The notes: generated from the letters alone by a model not told the origin. A DNA stretch of 15,096 nt from Saprospiraceae bacterium (GCA_020630895.1 JAHDII010000052.1:1-15096); one strand, 5' to 3'. Shown: positions 7,265-15,084, counted from the first letter of the stretch. Program-made: numbers and translations.

Positions 7265-9715
7265 ATGAATCATAGAATGATACAAGAGTATAGAAATTAT
7301 ATGTTTAAAGAAAATTTTATTCCATTAATTCCTGAAGAAGAAGGTGATTTTTTTTCCATGTTTTCTGTAGAAGAAGAAACAGAACAATTTCCTCTAGCTG
7401 ATATACCTAAAAATCTTCCTATTTTAGCACTTAAGAATACTGTACTTTTTCCTAAAGTAATTATTCCGATTACTGCGGGAAGAGACAAATCTATAAAAGC
7501 AATTAAAAAAGCCTATAATGGGAATCGATATATAGGGGTAATTTCTCAAAGAGACGTAAATATTGAAGATCCTCATCAAGAAGATTTATATGTAGTTGGA
7601 ACTATTGCTAAAATTATAAAAATTCTAAAATTACCCGATGGAACAACAACAGCTATTTTACAAGGAAAAAAAAGATTCAAACTTCAAGACTTAATCAGTA
7701 CAGATCCTATTCTTGAAGGAAAAATAGAACTTTTAGAAGAGAAAAAACCAAAGAGTAAAATTAAAATTCAAGCTATTGTTAGAGCAATAATAGAACGAGC
7801 AGAACAAATTATTAGACTTTCTCCTCACATTCCTTCTGAAGCAACAATGATGTTTAAAAATATCAATAATGATATTCATAAAATTAATTATGTAGCATCT
7901 AATTTAAGTGTTTCAGTAGAAGTAAAACAAAGTATTTTAGTTATTGATGATGTTTATAAAAAGGCAACTGTTGTTTTAGAACAAGTGAATAATGAACTCC
8001 AATTATTAGAAATCAAAGATAAAATAGAAAATAAAGTAAGAGGAGATATAGAAAAACAACAAAAAGAATATTTCTTAAATCAACAATTGAAAACAATACA
8101 AGAGGAATTAGGACAAAATCCTCAAACTAAAGAAATTGATGACTTTTTAAAAAGAGCTAAAGACAAAAAGTGGTCGAAAGAAGTTCAAGAAGTATTTGAA
8201 AAAGAAATTCATAAAATAAAAAGAACCAATCCTCAATCAGCTGAATTTTCTGTATTACTCAACTGGGTAGAAATGATGTTGGATCTTCCTTGGGGTGAAT
8301 ATACAGATGATAACTTTGATTTAAAAAATGTAACCACTGTTTTAGATAAGGATCATTTTGGTTTAGAAAAAGTAAAAGAACGTATTTTAGAACATCTTGC
8401 TGTGTTAAAATTAAAAGGAGATATGAAAGCTCCTATATTATGTTTAGTAGGTCCTCCTGGTGTAGGAAAAACATCATTAGGTCGTTCTATTGCAAGAGCT
8501 TTAAATCGAAAATATGTTAGAATGTCTTTAGGGGGATTACATGATGAATCTGAAATTAGAGGACATCGAAAAACATATATTGGTGCCATGCCAGGACGCA
8601 TCATTAAATCACTAAAAAAAGCACAATCGTCTAATCCTGTTTTTATACTAGATGAAATTGATAAAATAGGAAAAGATTTTAGAGGAGATCCTTCCTCAGC
8701 ACTTTTAGAAGTTTTAGATCCTGAACAAAACACTACTTTTTATGATAATTATTTAGATTTAGAATATGATTTATCTAAAGTATTATTTATAGCAACATCT
8801 AATTCTTTGAATACCATTCAACCAGCATTACTAGATCGTATGGAGATTATTCATGTGAGTGGTTATTCTATTGAAGAAAAGGTAGAAATTGCAAAAAAAC
8901 ATTTGATACCACAATCTTTTAAAGATCATGGATTGAATAGGAAACATTTATCTTTTTCTAAGAATTTTCTCGTCCAATTATTACAAAAATATACCAAAGA
9001 ATCTGGGGTTCGTTCCTTAAAACGTCAAATTGATGCAGTCATGCGTCATTATGCTAAAAAAGTAGCGATGGAAGAGGAATATCAAAAAAAGTTAGATCCT
9101 CAATCTTTAAAAACGATATTAGGTCCTCAAATATATTCTAATAGAATGTATAATGAATCTCAAGCAGCAGGAGTAGCTGTTGGTTTAGCTTGGACATCTG
9201 TTGGAGGAGATATTTTATTTATAGAAACCAGTTTAAGTAAAGGAAAAGGAACACTCACCCTTACAGGAAGTTTGGGAGATGTTATGAAAGAGTCTGCTTC
9301 AACTGCTTTAAGTTTTATAAAAGCCAATGCACATATTTTAGGTCTAGAACCTACCGTTTTTGAAAATAAAAATATTCATATCCATGTTCCAGAAGGAGCA
9401 ATTCCTAAAGATGGACCTTCGGCAGGAATTACCATGATGACGGCTATCGCATCTGCTTTTATAGGAAAGCCTTTAAAATCTCATTTAGCCATGACTGGTG
9501 AAATTACACTGAGAGGAAAAGTTTTACCTGTAGGAGGTATTAAAGAAAAAATTCTAGCAGCTAGACGAGCAGGTATTTCCCAAATCATTTTATGTGAAGA
9601 AAATAAAAAGCATATTGAAGAAATTGAACCTGTTTATATTAAAGGTTTAAAATTCCATTATGTAGATAAAATGACAGAGGTATTAAAAATTGCTTTAGGT
9701 GTAAAAATGCCTTAG
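7265..9715 (+). CDS. lon: ATP-dependent protease Lon (La)
   Basis: Lon degrades misfolded and regulatory proteins in the cytosol as a ring-shaped hexamer. Counting from ATG 7265 (817 residues), the substrate-binding N domain starts with LPILALKNTVLFP (51-63). A coiled-coil region with EKQQKEYFLNQQLKTIQEEL follows. The AAA+ domain has Walker A GPPGVGKT (396-403) and Walker B FILDEID with D463-E464. The C-terminal protease domain has the catalytic serine in PKDGPSAG (S719) and lysine in GGIKEK (K762), 43 apart as in E. coli (679/722). All key residues are present. The start is uncertain: the frame opens at GTG 7250, with ATGs at 7265, 7277 and 7301. A dyad ends just before the GTG, and the segment FIPLIPEEE typical of the phylum begins at about 7307, so 7301 is also plausible. 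No Shine-Dalgarno decides it. A bidirectional terminator lies downstream. Confidence 0.97.
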   Translation: MNHRMIQEYRNYMFKENFIPLIPEEEGDFFSMFSVEEETEQFPLADIPKNLPILALKNTVLFPKVIIPITAGRDKSIKAIKKAYNGNRYIGVISQRDVNIEDPHQEDLYVVGTIAKIIKILKLPDGTTTAILQGKKRFKLQDLISTDPILEGKIELLEEKKPKSKIKIQAIVRAIIERAEQIIRLSPHIPSEATMMFKNINNDIHKINYVASNLSVSVEVKQSILVIDDVYKKATVVLEQVNNELQLLEIKDKIENKVRGDIEKQQKEYFLNQQLKTIQEELGQNPQTKEIDDFLKRAKDKKWSKEVQEVFEKEIHKIKRTNPQSAEFSVLLNWVEMMLDLPWGEYTDDNFDLKNVTTVLDKDHFGLEKVKERILEHLAVLKLKGDMKAPILCLVGPPGVGKTSLGRSIARALNRKYVRMSLGGLHDESEIRGHRKTYIGAMPGRIIKSLKKAQSSNPVFILDEIDKIGKDFRGDPSSALLEVLDPEQNTTFYDNYLDLEYDLSKVLFIATSNSLNTIQPALLDRMEIIHVSGYSIEEKVEIAKKHLIPQSFKDHGLNRKHLSFSKNFLVQLLQKYTKESGVRSLKRQIDAVMRHYAKKVAMEEEYQKKLDPQSLKTILGPQIYSNRMYNESQAAGVAVGLAWTSVGGDILFIETSLSKGKGTLTLTGSLGDVMKESASTALSFIKANAHILGLEPTVFENKNIHIHVPEGAIPKDGPSAGITMMTAIASAFIGKPLKSHLAMTGEITLRGKVLPVGGIKEKILAARRAGISQIILCEENKKHIEEIEPVYIKGLKFHYVDKMTEVLKIALGVKMP

Positions 9716-9734
9716 AAAAAGTGTCCTTTTTTTG

Positions 9735-9760
9735 CTTCGTTTTTTTGGAAAAAAATGAAG
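9735..9760 (+). other. AT-rich hairpin in the lon 3' region
   Basis: CTTCG plus seven Ts pairs with seven As plus TGAAG around a GG loop (12-bp stem including one G-T pair). It lacks a following T tract, so it is more likely an mRNA 3' structure than a terminator on the plus strand. Confidence 0.35.
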
Positions 9761-9802
9761 AAACATGACTCAATCATAAAATGAATTATAAGAGAAACGT
9801 AT

Positions 9803-9851
9803 AAAAAACATCCCGAATTTTAATACTAAAATTCGGGATGACTTATTTTTT
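9803..9851. terminator. Bidirectional terminator between lon and gldD
   Basis: A perfect 14-bp inverted repeat (9809-9822 and 9827-9840, core CATCCCGAATTT) with a 4-base loop is flanked by As on the left (9803-9808) and a T-rich tract on the right (9844-9851). It can end lon transcripts on the plus strand and gldD transcripts on the minus strand, where six Ts follow the stem directly. Confidence 0.92.
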
Positions 9852-10449
9852 ATTCCCACTCAAAAGTATTTAATAAATGAGTGGCATCTACTTTTAGAAA
9901 ATCGATTATGGGCTGTAAAGAATCTGGAACAGCTTGTGCTTTGATATAAAGAGAACCTCTCATAAAATGATGAGTACTATCTGTTACAAAAAATTGAAAT
10001 GGAGAAGCTGCGGGTCCTCCAATTTCAAAAATAAAACCAGAAACACCATTTTCTTTTTGAAAAGGAAATTTATCTATATAATCAGCTCTAGGATTATGTT
10101 CCTGAGCTAATTTAAAAGCATCAGTCATTAATTTTTCATAAGAATTTTTTTCATCAATAGGATAATAACTACAATGAATTCTTCCGTTAAGTTCTGGAAC
10201 AACGACATCAAACCAACATTCATTTAAAGTTTTTCCATCAAAATATTTTTCATCTTTTTCTATAAGAGCATATTTAGGATATTCAAAAGAAAAATTGCAA
10301 TAATCTTTAGTAAAAGACTGATATGATTTTTCAGGATATTCTACTTTAGGATAACATCTAGGTTTAGGAGTATAATTAATTTCTGATTCACAGGATATCG
10401 TAATGATTCCTAAAAAAAATAAAAATATAATGAGATATAAAAATTTCAT
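9850..10449 (-). CDS. gldD: Gliding motility lipoprotein GldD
   Basis: The 199-residue lipoprotein has a hydrophobic signal (residues 3-17) and Cys20 in TISC as the likely lipidation site. It matches GldD by YTPKPRCYPKVEYPEK near the N-terminus, FSFEYPKYALIEKD in the middle, and GPAASPFQFFVTDSTHHFMRG with a C-terminal LNTFEWE. In Flavobacterium, GldD is needed for gliding and belongs with the membrane components that support the GldKLMN/type IX secretion machinery; its exact biochemical role is not settled. Its start lies one base after the stop of the upstream dehydrogenase gene (TAA, A, ATG), so the two are almost certainly one transcript, ended by the terminator at 9803-9851. In many relatives gldD follows gldE, which is not in this window. 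Presence of gldD does not by itself prove that the organism glides, because many non-gliding Bacteroidota keep it. Confidence 0.92.
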   Translation of the reverse strand: MKFLYLIIFLFFLGIITISCESEINYTPKPRCYPKVEYPEKSYQSFTKDYCNFSFEYPKYALIEKDEKYFDGKTLNECWFDVVVPELNGRIHCSYYPIDEKNSYEKLMTDAFKLAQEHNPRADYIDKFPFQKENGVSGFIFEIGGPAASPFQFFVTDSTHHFMRGSLYIKAQAVPDSLQPIIDFLKVDATHLLNTFEWE

Positions 10450-10450
10450 T

Positions 10451-11413
10451 TTATTGAATTTTTAAAACGATTTTACCAAATTGCAATCCTTGTTCCATTT
10501 TTTTAAATGCTTCATTTGCATTGTTTATAGAATAAACGCTATCTACGACAGGAACAATATGATGTTCTCCTACAAAATCAATCATTTCATTAAATTCTTG
10601 ATCAGAAGCCATTGTTGAGCCAAAAATTGAAAGTTGTTTCCAAAAAATAATTTGAGGGTTGAGTTGATTAATATTTCCTCTTGTTCCTCCATAAAAACAA
10701 ATTCTAGCTCCAGGTTTACACAATTTTACCAAATTCATAAAACCATCTCCTCCTGCACTATCTATAACAACATCAAAACCACCCGTTTTTTTAGAAAAAG
10801 ATTTCCAATCGGCTGTTTTATAATTAATGCCTCCCTGAGCTCCCATTGAAATAGCCTTTTCAATTTTCCAATCAGAACCAGAAGTGACCCAAACTTCTGC
10901 ACCCATAGCAATAGCAAATTGAAAAGCAAATAGCGCTACTCCTCCGCCTATTCCTGAAATGAGTACCCTTTCTCCTTTTTGTAAATTACATTTGGTAAAC
11001 AATGCTCTATAAGCAGTCATTCCACTTAAAGGAAGGGCAGCAGCTTCTTCAAAAGATAAATGGGAAGGCTTAGGATGTATTTTATCTTTTTTTACTTTTA
11101 CCTTTTCAGCAAATGTTCCATCGGTAGGTAAGCCTAAAATATGATATTGTGGACTTTGAAATTTTATATTATCTCCCCATAAATGATTAGGATTGATAAT
11201 AACTTCTTTGCCTTCATAAAAACCTGCTCCATCGGAACCCAAAATAACAGGAGGTTCAATACCAGGATACATTCCTTTTGTTATCCAAACATCTCTATGA
11301 TTTAATGCTGCGGCATGAACATCTACTAGAATATAGCCTTCTTCATCTTCATAATTAGAAATATTTTTAAGTTGTAAATCTTGTCCTACTTGATCTAATA
11401 CAAGAGCTTTCAT
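10451..11413 (-). CDS. MDR-family zinc-type/quinone oxidoreductase-like dehydrogenase
   Basis: This 320-residue protein is a medium-chain dehydrogenase/reductase. The GroES-like catalytic domain starts with MKALVLDQVG and includes AAALNHRDVWITKG (34-47) and PPVILGSDGAG (54-64). It lacks the catalytic-zinc cysteine and the structural four-cysteine zinc loop, so it looks like the zinc-free quinone-reductase branch. The Rossmann NAD(P) domain carries GERVLISGIGGGVALFAFQF, with the glycine motif at 154-160, and continues with TSGSDWKIEKA. The substrate cannot be told. The frame stays open upstream to 11557, but those 48 residues are unlike the family and a -7 element (11477-11470) lies inside them, so ATG 11413 is the start. 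It overlaps nothing downstream and is one base before gldD, suggesting co-transcription; a functional link to gliding is not established. Confidence 0.88.
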   Translation of the reverse strand: MKALVLDQVGQDLQLKNISNYEDEEGYILVDVHAAALNHRDVWITKGMYPGIEPPVILGSDGAGFYEGKEVIINPNHLWGDNIKFQSPQYHILGLPTDGTFAEKVKVKKDKIHPKPSHLSFEEAAALPLSGMTAYRALFTKCNLQKGERVLISGIGGGVALFAFQFAIAMGAEVWVTSGSDWKIEKAISMGAQGGINYKTADWKSFSKKTGGFDVVIDSAGGDGFMNLVKLCKPGARICFYGGTRGNINQLNPQIIFWKQLSIFGSTMASDQEFNEMIDFVGEHHIVPVVDSVYSINNANEAFKKMEQGLQFGKIVLKIQ

Positions 11414-11469
11414 ATCAAAAAACAATTGAAATAAAAAAATAATCACAAAGAAACATGATGTATTGCCAT

Positions 11470-11477
11470 CAAAGGTA
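11470..11477 (-). promoter_or_regulatory. -7 promoter element for the dehydrogenase-gldD operon
   Basis: TACCTTTG on the minus strand is an exact TAnnTTTG match, 56 bases before ATG 11413. A TTTAG stretch about 19 bases further upstream may stand for the -33 box. It lies within the extended open frame and so supports the shorter start. Confidence 0.6.
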
Positions 11478-11497
11478 AAATTTACTATATAATTTGC

Positions 11498-11506
11498 TAA
11501 ATTTGC
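11498..11506 (+). promoter_or_regulatory. -7 promoter element for citrate synthase
   Basis: TAAATTTGC is an exact match to the -7 consensus, 105 bases before ATG 11612, implying a leader near 95-100 bases. It lies back to back with the minus-strand element at 11470-11477. Confidence 0.5.
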
Positions 11507-11611
11507 GGTATTATAAAATTTGAAAGCATTTTCAGAGCGTTTTTCATAAAAAACCAAAATGTTAATGTGATATAAAATTATTTTTTAACTACAATCAAGG
11601 TAATAAAATCG

Positions 11612-12931
11612 ATGGATCCGCTAAAGCAGAAATTTCAAGAAAAGGCATTAGAGGTTTATGCCGAAGTAAAAAACTTAAAAAAGAATTATAGTGATTTAAA
11701 AGTTGGTGAGGTTACTCTAGCTCAGATGATGGGAGGAATGAGAGGTGTAAAAAGCATGCTTTATGAAACATCACAACTAGATCCTGAACAAGGAATTAGA
11801 TTTAGAGGATACTCTATTCCTGAACTTAGAAAATTATTACCCAAAGCTCCTGGAGATAATGAACCTCTACCGGAAGGTCTTTTTTGGTTAATGCTTGTTG
11901 ATGAATTACCCACAGAAGAAGATGTAAAATGGTTATCTGAACAATGGAAAAGAAGAAGTGTTGTTCCAGAACATACATTTAAATTATTAGATTCTCTTCC
12001 AGTAGAAACTCATCCAATGACTCAATTCACTTTAGCTATATCTTCTATGCAAACAGAAAGCGTGTTTTCTCGTAGATATGCTGAAGGAATGAATAAAAGT
12101 GAATATTGGGATGCTACTTATGAAGATACGATGAATTTAATAGCAAAATTACCTCGTATTGCTTCTTATATTTATAGAAAAACATATCATAATGGAGATA
12201 TTATTAATCCTGATATTTCTTTAGATTGGGGTGGTAATTTTGCTCATATGCTAGGAATTAAAAAACCTGGATTTAAAAGTTTATTACGTTTATATTTAAC
12301 GATTCATGCAGATCACGAAGGAGGAAATGCTTCTGCTCATACCACTCAATTAGTAGGTTCTACTTTAAGTGATGTATATTTATCGCTTTCTGCAGGTATG
12401 AATGCTTTAGCAGGACCTTTACATGGTTTAGCCAATCAAGAAGTAATCAAGTGGGTATTTAGAATGATAGATACTTTAGGAACAAGACAACCTTCTAAAG
12501 AACAAATTGCTGATTATGTGAATAATACTTTAGCTGCAGGAAAAGTAATTCCAGGATATGGACATGCTGTATTAAGAGAACCAGATCCAAGATTTGTGGC
12601 TCAAAAAAGATTTGCTGAAGAATATATTCAAAACTCTGATATTATAGAAGTAATATGGAAAGCATTTGAAGTTGTTCCTCCAATTTTAAAAGGACTTGGA
12701 AAAGTAAAAAATCCTTGGCCTAATGTTGATGCTCATTCTGGTGCTTTATTAGTTCATTATGGAATGACAGAATATAGTTTTTATACCGTATTATTTGGAG
12801 TAAGTAGAGCCATGGGAGTATTGGCTTCATTATGTTGGGCAAGAGCTTTAGGTTTACCATTAGAAAGACCTAAATCTGTAACATCAGAATGGGTAAAAGA
12901 TTTTGTAAAAAATGAAACAGCAAAGGCATAA
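11612..12931 (+). CDS. gltA: Citrate synthase, mitochondrial-like (type I) form
   Basis: It joins acetyl-CoA and oxaloacetate to citrate at the entry to the TCA cycle. The 439-residue protein is strikingly close to animal and plant mitochondrial citrate synthase. Shared blocks include QMMGGMRGVKSMLYETSQLD, GIRFRGYSIPE, HADHEGGNASAHT, LAGPLHGLANQEV, VIPGYGHAVLREPDPRF, NPWPNVDAHSGALLVHYGMT and FGVSRAMGVLA. The catalytic residues line up as His271 (PLHGLAN), His318 (GYGHAVL) and Asp373 (VDAHSG), matching pig H274, H320 and D375 with nearly identical spacing. It should therefore be a dimeric, ATP-sensitive type rather than the hexameric NADH-inhibited enterobacterial type; the latter point is inference. 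Similar forms occur in other Bacteroidota, so recent transfer is not implied. An AAGG (11597-11600) is a weak ribosome-binding site. Its own promoter and a strong terminator suggest a single-gene unit. Confidence 0.95.
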   Translation: MDPLKQKFQEKALEVYAEVKNLKKNYSDLKVGEVTLAQMMGGMRGVKSMLYETSQLDPEQGIRFRGYSIPELRKLLPKAPGDNEPLPEGLFWLMLVDELPTEEDVKWLSEQWKRRSVVPEHTFKLLDSLPVETHPMTQFTLAISSMQTESVFSRRYAEGMNKSEYWDATYEDTMNLIAKLPRIASYIYRKTYHNGDIINPDISLDWGGNFAHMLGIKKPGFKSLLRLYLTIHADHEGGNASAHTTQLVGSTLSDVYLSLSAGMNALAGPLHGLANQEVIKWVFRMIDTLGTRQPSKEQIADYVNNTLAAGKVIPGYGHAVLREPDPRFVAQKRFAEEYIQNSDIIEVIWKAFEVVPPILKGLGKVKNPWPNVDAHSGALLVHYGMTEYSFYTVLFGVSRAMGVLASLCWARALGLPLERPKSVTSEWVKDFVKNETAKA

Positions 12932-12952
12932 TTCTATGCTATTATATAATAC

Positions 12953-12991
12953 TAAAAAACCCATTACTAGATTTTAGTAATGGGTTTTTTA
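12953..12991. terminator. Bidirectional terminator between citrate synthase and the methyltransferase gene
   Basis: A perfect 17-bp inverted repeat (12953-12969 and 12975-12991) has a GC core CCCATTAC, a 5-base loop, six As on the left and six Ts on the right. It ends citrate synthase on the plus strand 22 bases after its stop and the convergent methyltransferase gene, whose stop is at 12994, on the minus strand. Confidence 0.95.
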
Positions 12992-12993
12992 AT

Positions 12994-13554
12994 TCATGCA
13001 TCTCTACAAATATGTAAAAAAGCAGGAGGAATATTTAAAGGAACTATTTTTATATCTACAATTCCAAAAATTTCTTCATACATTTTCTTTACTAATGTAG
13101 AATAGTGCAATTGTACATGTACTCCTCCAGGTCTTAAAACTTTTTTTACTTGTAATAAAATATTTTTAGATAATTCTTTAGGCAATGTTACAAAAGGAAT
13201 CGCACAAACAACATCATGAACTTGTTGATATCCTAATCTGTTTAAATGTTCTTCTAAATTTTCAGCAGAATCTTGAATAATAATTAATCTATCATCTTCG
13301 ATTTGTCTTATTTTTTCACAAAATTGTTCTAAAATTTCAAAAACGATAAGTTTAGTATTAGGTTTCATCGAATTTAAGATATGCCTTGTAATTACACCAT
13401 CTCCTGCCCCTAATTCTAAGATAACATCAGCATTTTCAAAATCTACATATTCAATCATTTTTTTGCATACAAACCTTGAACTACGAGTTACTGTAGCTGA
13501 AGTTTTCATATTTTTTAAACTCTCTCTGAAAAAAAACAAGCGCCCTTTACTCAT
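12994..13554 (-). CDS. PmtA-like phospholipid N-methyltransferase / SAM-dependent methyltransferase
   Basis: The 186-residue protein has the layout of the COG3963 phospholipid N-methyltransferase family. The N-terminal segment FFFRESLKNMKTSATVTRSS (7-26) matches the family's F-x-x-ESLxNxxxxGAxxPSS region. Motif I for S-adenosylmethionine is VILELGAGDGVIT (44-56), followed by an acidic Glu73 at the end of the second strand. The post-motif DVVCAIPFVTLP (114-125) corresponds to the family D-x-V-S-G-L-P. Motif III is VLRPGGVHVQ (139-148), and the end has the basic/proline run VPLNIPPAFLHICR. Family members methylate phosphatidylethanolamine, but the substrate here is not shown; a related rRNA-adenine-dimethylase-like function is the main alternative. 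No signal peptide is present; it would act at the inner face of the membrane. It is transcribed alone, with a promoter element at 13588-13595 and a shared terminator. Confidence 0.75.
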   Translation of the reverse strand: MSKGRLFFFRESLKNMKTSATVTRSSRFVCKKMIEYVDFENADVILELGAGDGVITRHILNSMKPNTKLIVFEILEQFCEKIRQIEDDRLIIIQDSAENLEEHLNRLGYQQVHDVVCAIPFVTLPKELSKNILLQVKKVLRPGGVHVQLHYSTLVKKMYEEIFGIVDIKIVPLNIPPAFLHICRDA

Positions 13555-13587
13555 TATTATATATTATATTAATTTCAAAATTTAATA

Positions 13588-13595
13588 CAAACATA
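13588..13595 (-). promoter_or_regulatory. -7 promoter element for the methyltransferase gene
   Basis: TATGTTTG on the minus strand is an exact TAnnTTTG match, 33 bases before the start at 13554. It lies back to back with the plus-strand element at 13612-13620. Confidence 0.5.
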
Positions 13596-13611
13596 CCAAA
13601 AAGATTTTATG

Positions 13612-13620
13612 TAACTTTGC
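13612..13620 (+). promoter_or_regulatory. -7 promoter element for the 474-residue conserved gene
   Basis: TAACTTTGC is an exact match to the -7 consensus including the common trailing C, 39 bases before ATG 13660. No clear -33 TTG is visible at the usual distance. Confidence 0.65.
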
Positions 13621-13644
13621 AGGTCGATAATATAATTATTTTTT

Positions 13645-13651
13645 AAGAGGA
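13645..13651 (+). promoter_or_regulatory. Shine-Dalgarno-like site
   Basis: AAGAGGA lies 8 bases before ATG 13660. Such sites are uncommon in this phylum and are not seen at most other genes here; it supports this start codon and perhaps strong translation. Confidence 0.5.
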
Positions 13652-13659
13652 TTATTTTT

Positions 13660-15084
13660 ATGCCGAGACAAGTATTAGAACCAGAACAAAAAGCATTAGA
13701 AATAAATTTAGATAATTCTATTTATGGTGCTTTTGCTGAAATAGGAGCAGGTCAAGAAGTAGCTCGATATTTTTTTAAAGTAGGGGCAGCAGCAGGAACG
13801 ATTGCTAAAACAATGTCTGCTTATGATAAAGTAGTTTCTGATGATATTTATGGAGAAGAAGTATCCAAACGTTATGTTTGTGAATCTCGATTATATAAAA
13901 TGTTAGATCACGAATATAATTTAATGATCAATCGGTTAAGAGATGAAAGACCTGATGCTAAATTATTTGCATTTGCTGATACTGTTTCTGCTATTAATTA
14001 TTCTAGAACCATAAAAGGAAATGGTTGGGTAGGTATTCGTTTTCAACTTGAACCTGATGGCGCACCTAATGATGTTGTGTTACATGTTAAAATGAAAGAT
14101 AAAAATAACACCTTACAACAACAAGCTGTTGGAATTTTAGGTGTTAATTTATTATATGCTTGTTATCATTATCATTCTGATCCAGAATCTTTTATTATTT
14201 CATTAATGGATCAGTTAAAAGAACGAGTAAATGTTGATATGATTCGAATGGATGGTCCTATTTTTAAAAATATTGATCATAGATTATTAAGTTTGTATTT
14301 GGTAAAGCATAAACTTTGTTCTGTTGCCATGTTCAATTCTAATAAAAAGAATATTCATGGATCAGAATTTTTATATAAGAATCAAGTCATGGTTGTTCGA
14401 GGTAGTTTTAGACCTATTACTCATGTAAATTTAGATATGATTCAACGCAGTTTTGAACAATTTAAAACAGAACTAGATGTTATTCCTAAAAAAGCAACTT
14501 TACTTACTGAAATTACAATAGACAACCTTAAAGCAGAAAATGGGAAAATAGATGAGAAAGATTTTTTAGATCGTACAGAATTACTTTGTAGCTTAGGTCA
14601 AATGGTTATTGTGAGTAATTGTTCAGAAAGACATCAATTAGTGAATTATTTATCTGATTATAGAATTACAAAATTTGGATTAGTTATAGGAGCAAGAGAA
14701 ATGCTCAATTTAATGAATGAAAAATATTATCAAAATGTAGATGGTCGTCTTTTAGCTGCTTTTGGTGAATTATTTGCCCAAGACATCAAATTATATGTAT
14801 ATCCTGCTATTCAAGAAGGAAGTTCAGATTTAATGACGTCCAAAAATTTGCCTATACCTGAAGGAATTAAATTTTTATATAAACATCTCATCGAAAGAGA
14901 ACAAATAGATGATATTACAGGAGTAGATTCTGAAATCCTTCATATTTTTTCTAAAGAAGTTTTTAATATGTTACAAACAGATGAATTGGGTTGGGAAGAA
15001 ATGGTTCCTTCTTTAGTATCACAATTGATTAAAGAAAAGTGTTTATTTAATTTCCCTTATCAAAGAATGGAATTTGAATATTAA
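13660..15084 (+). CDS. Conserved Bacteroidota protein of unknown function (about 474 residues)
   Basis: I recognise this as a highly conserved family found across Bacteroidota, starting MPRQVLEPEQKALEINLD, but I know no demonstrated function. Database labels I remember for relatives, such as TonB-dependent receptor or nicotinate-nucleotide adenylyltransferase, do not fit: there is no signal peptide, beta-barrel pattern, plug or HxGH motif. Landmarks are FAEIGAGQEVARYFFKVGAA (25-44) followed by AGTIAKTMSAYDK (45-57), a glycine-rich segment where a nucleotide could bind; FAFADTVSAINY (103-114); GNGWVGIRFQLEPDGAPNDV (120-139); QQQAVGILGVNLLYACYHYH (153-172); and RGSFRP (247-252). The C-terminal half (about 270-474) is mixed alpha/beta and less distinctive. 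It is cytosolic by appearance. Promoter, Shine-Dalgarno and start agree, and the stop at 15082-15084 lies just inside the window, so the gene is complete. Its upstream divergent neighbour is the methyltransferase gene; no operon partner is visible. Confidence 0.85.
   Translation: MPRQVLEPEQKALEINLDNSIYGAFAEIGAGQEVARYFFKVGAAAGTIAKTMSAYDKVVSDDIYGEEVSKRYVCESRLYKMLDHEYNLMINRLRDERPDAKLFAFADTVSAINYSRTIKGNGWVGIRFQLEPDGAPNDVVLHVKMKDKNNTLQQQAVGILGVNLLYACYHYHSDPESFIISLMDQLKERVNVDMIRMDGPIFKNIDHRLLSLYLVKHKLCSVAMFNSNKKNIHGSEFLYKNQVMVVRGSFRPITHVNLDMIQRSFEQFKTELDVIPKKATLLTEITIDNLKAENGKIDEKDFLDRTELLCSLGQMVIVSNCSERHQLVNYLSDYRITKFGLVIGAREMLNLMNEKYYQNVDGRLLAAFGELFAQDIKLYVYPAIQEGSSDLMTSKNLPIPEGIKFLYKHLIEREQIDDITGVDSEILHIFSKEVFNMLQTDELGWEEMVPSLVSQLIKEKCLFNFPYQRMEFEY

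Noticed and set aside
8353..8733. Minus-strand open frame of 126 codons inside lon
   Set aside because: It is the antisense of the Lon AAA+ domain, with no promoter or recognisable domain of its own.
11414..11557. N-terminal 48-residue extension of the dehydrogenase
   Set aside because: The residues are unlike the MDR family, which begins at MKALVLDQ, and an exact -7 element lies inside this stretch.
13660..15084. TonB-dependent receptor for the 474-residue protein
   Set aside because: There is no signal peptide, TonB box, plug or barrel strand pattern.
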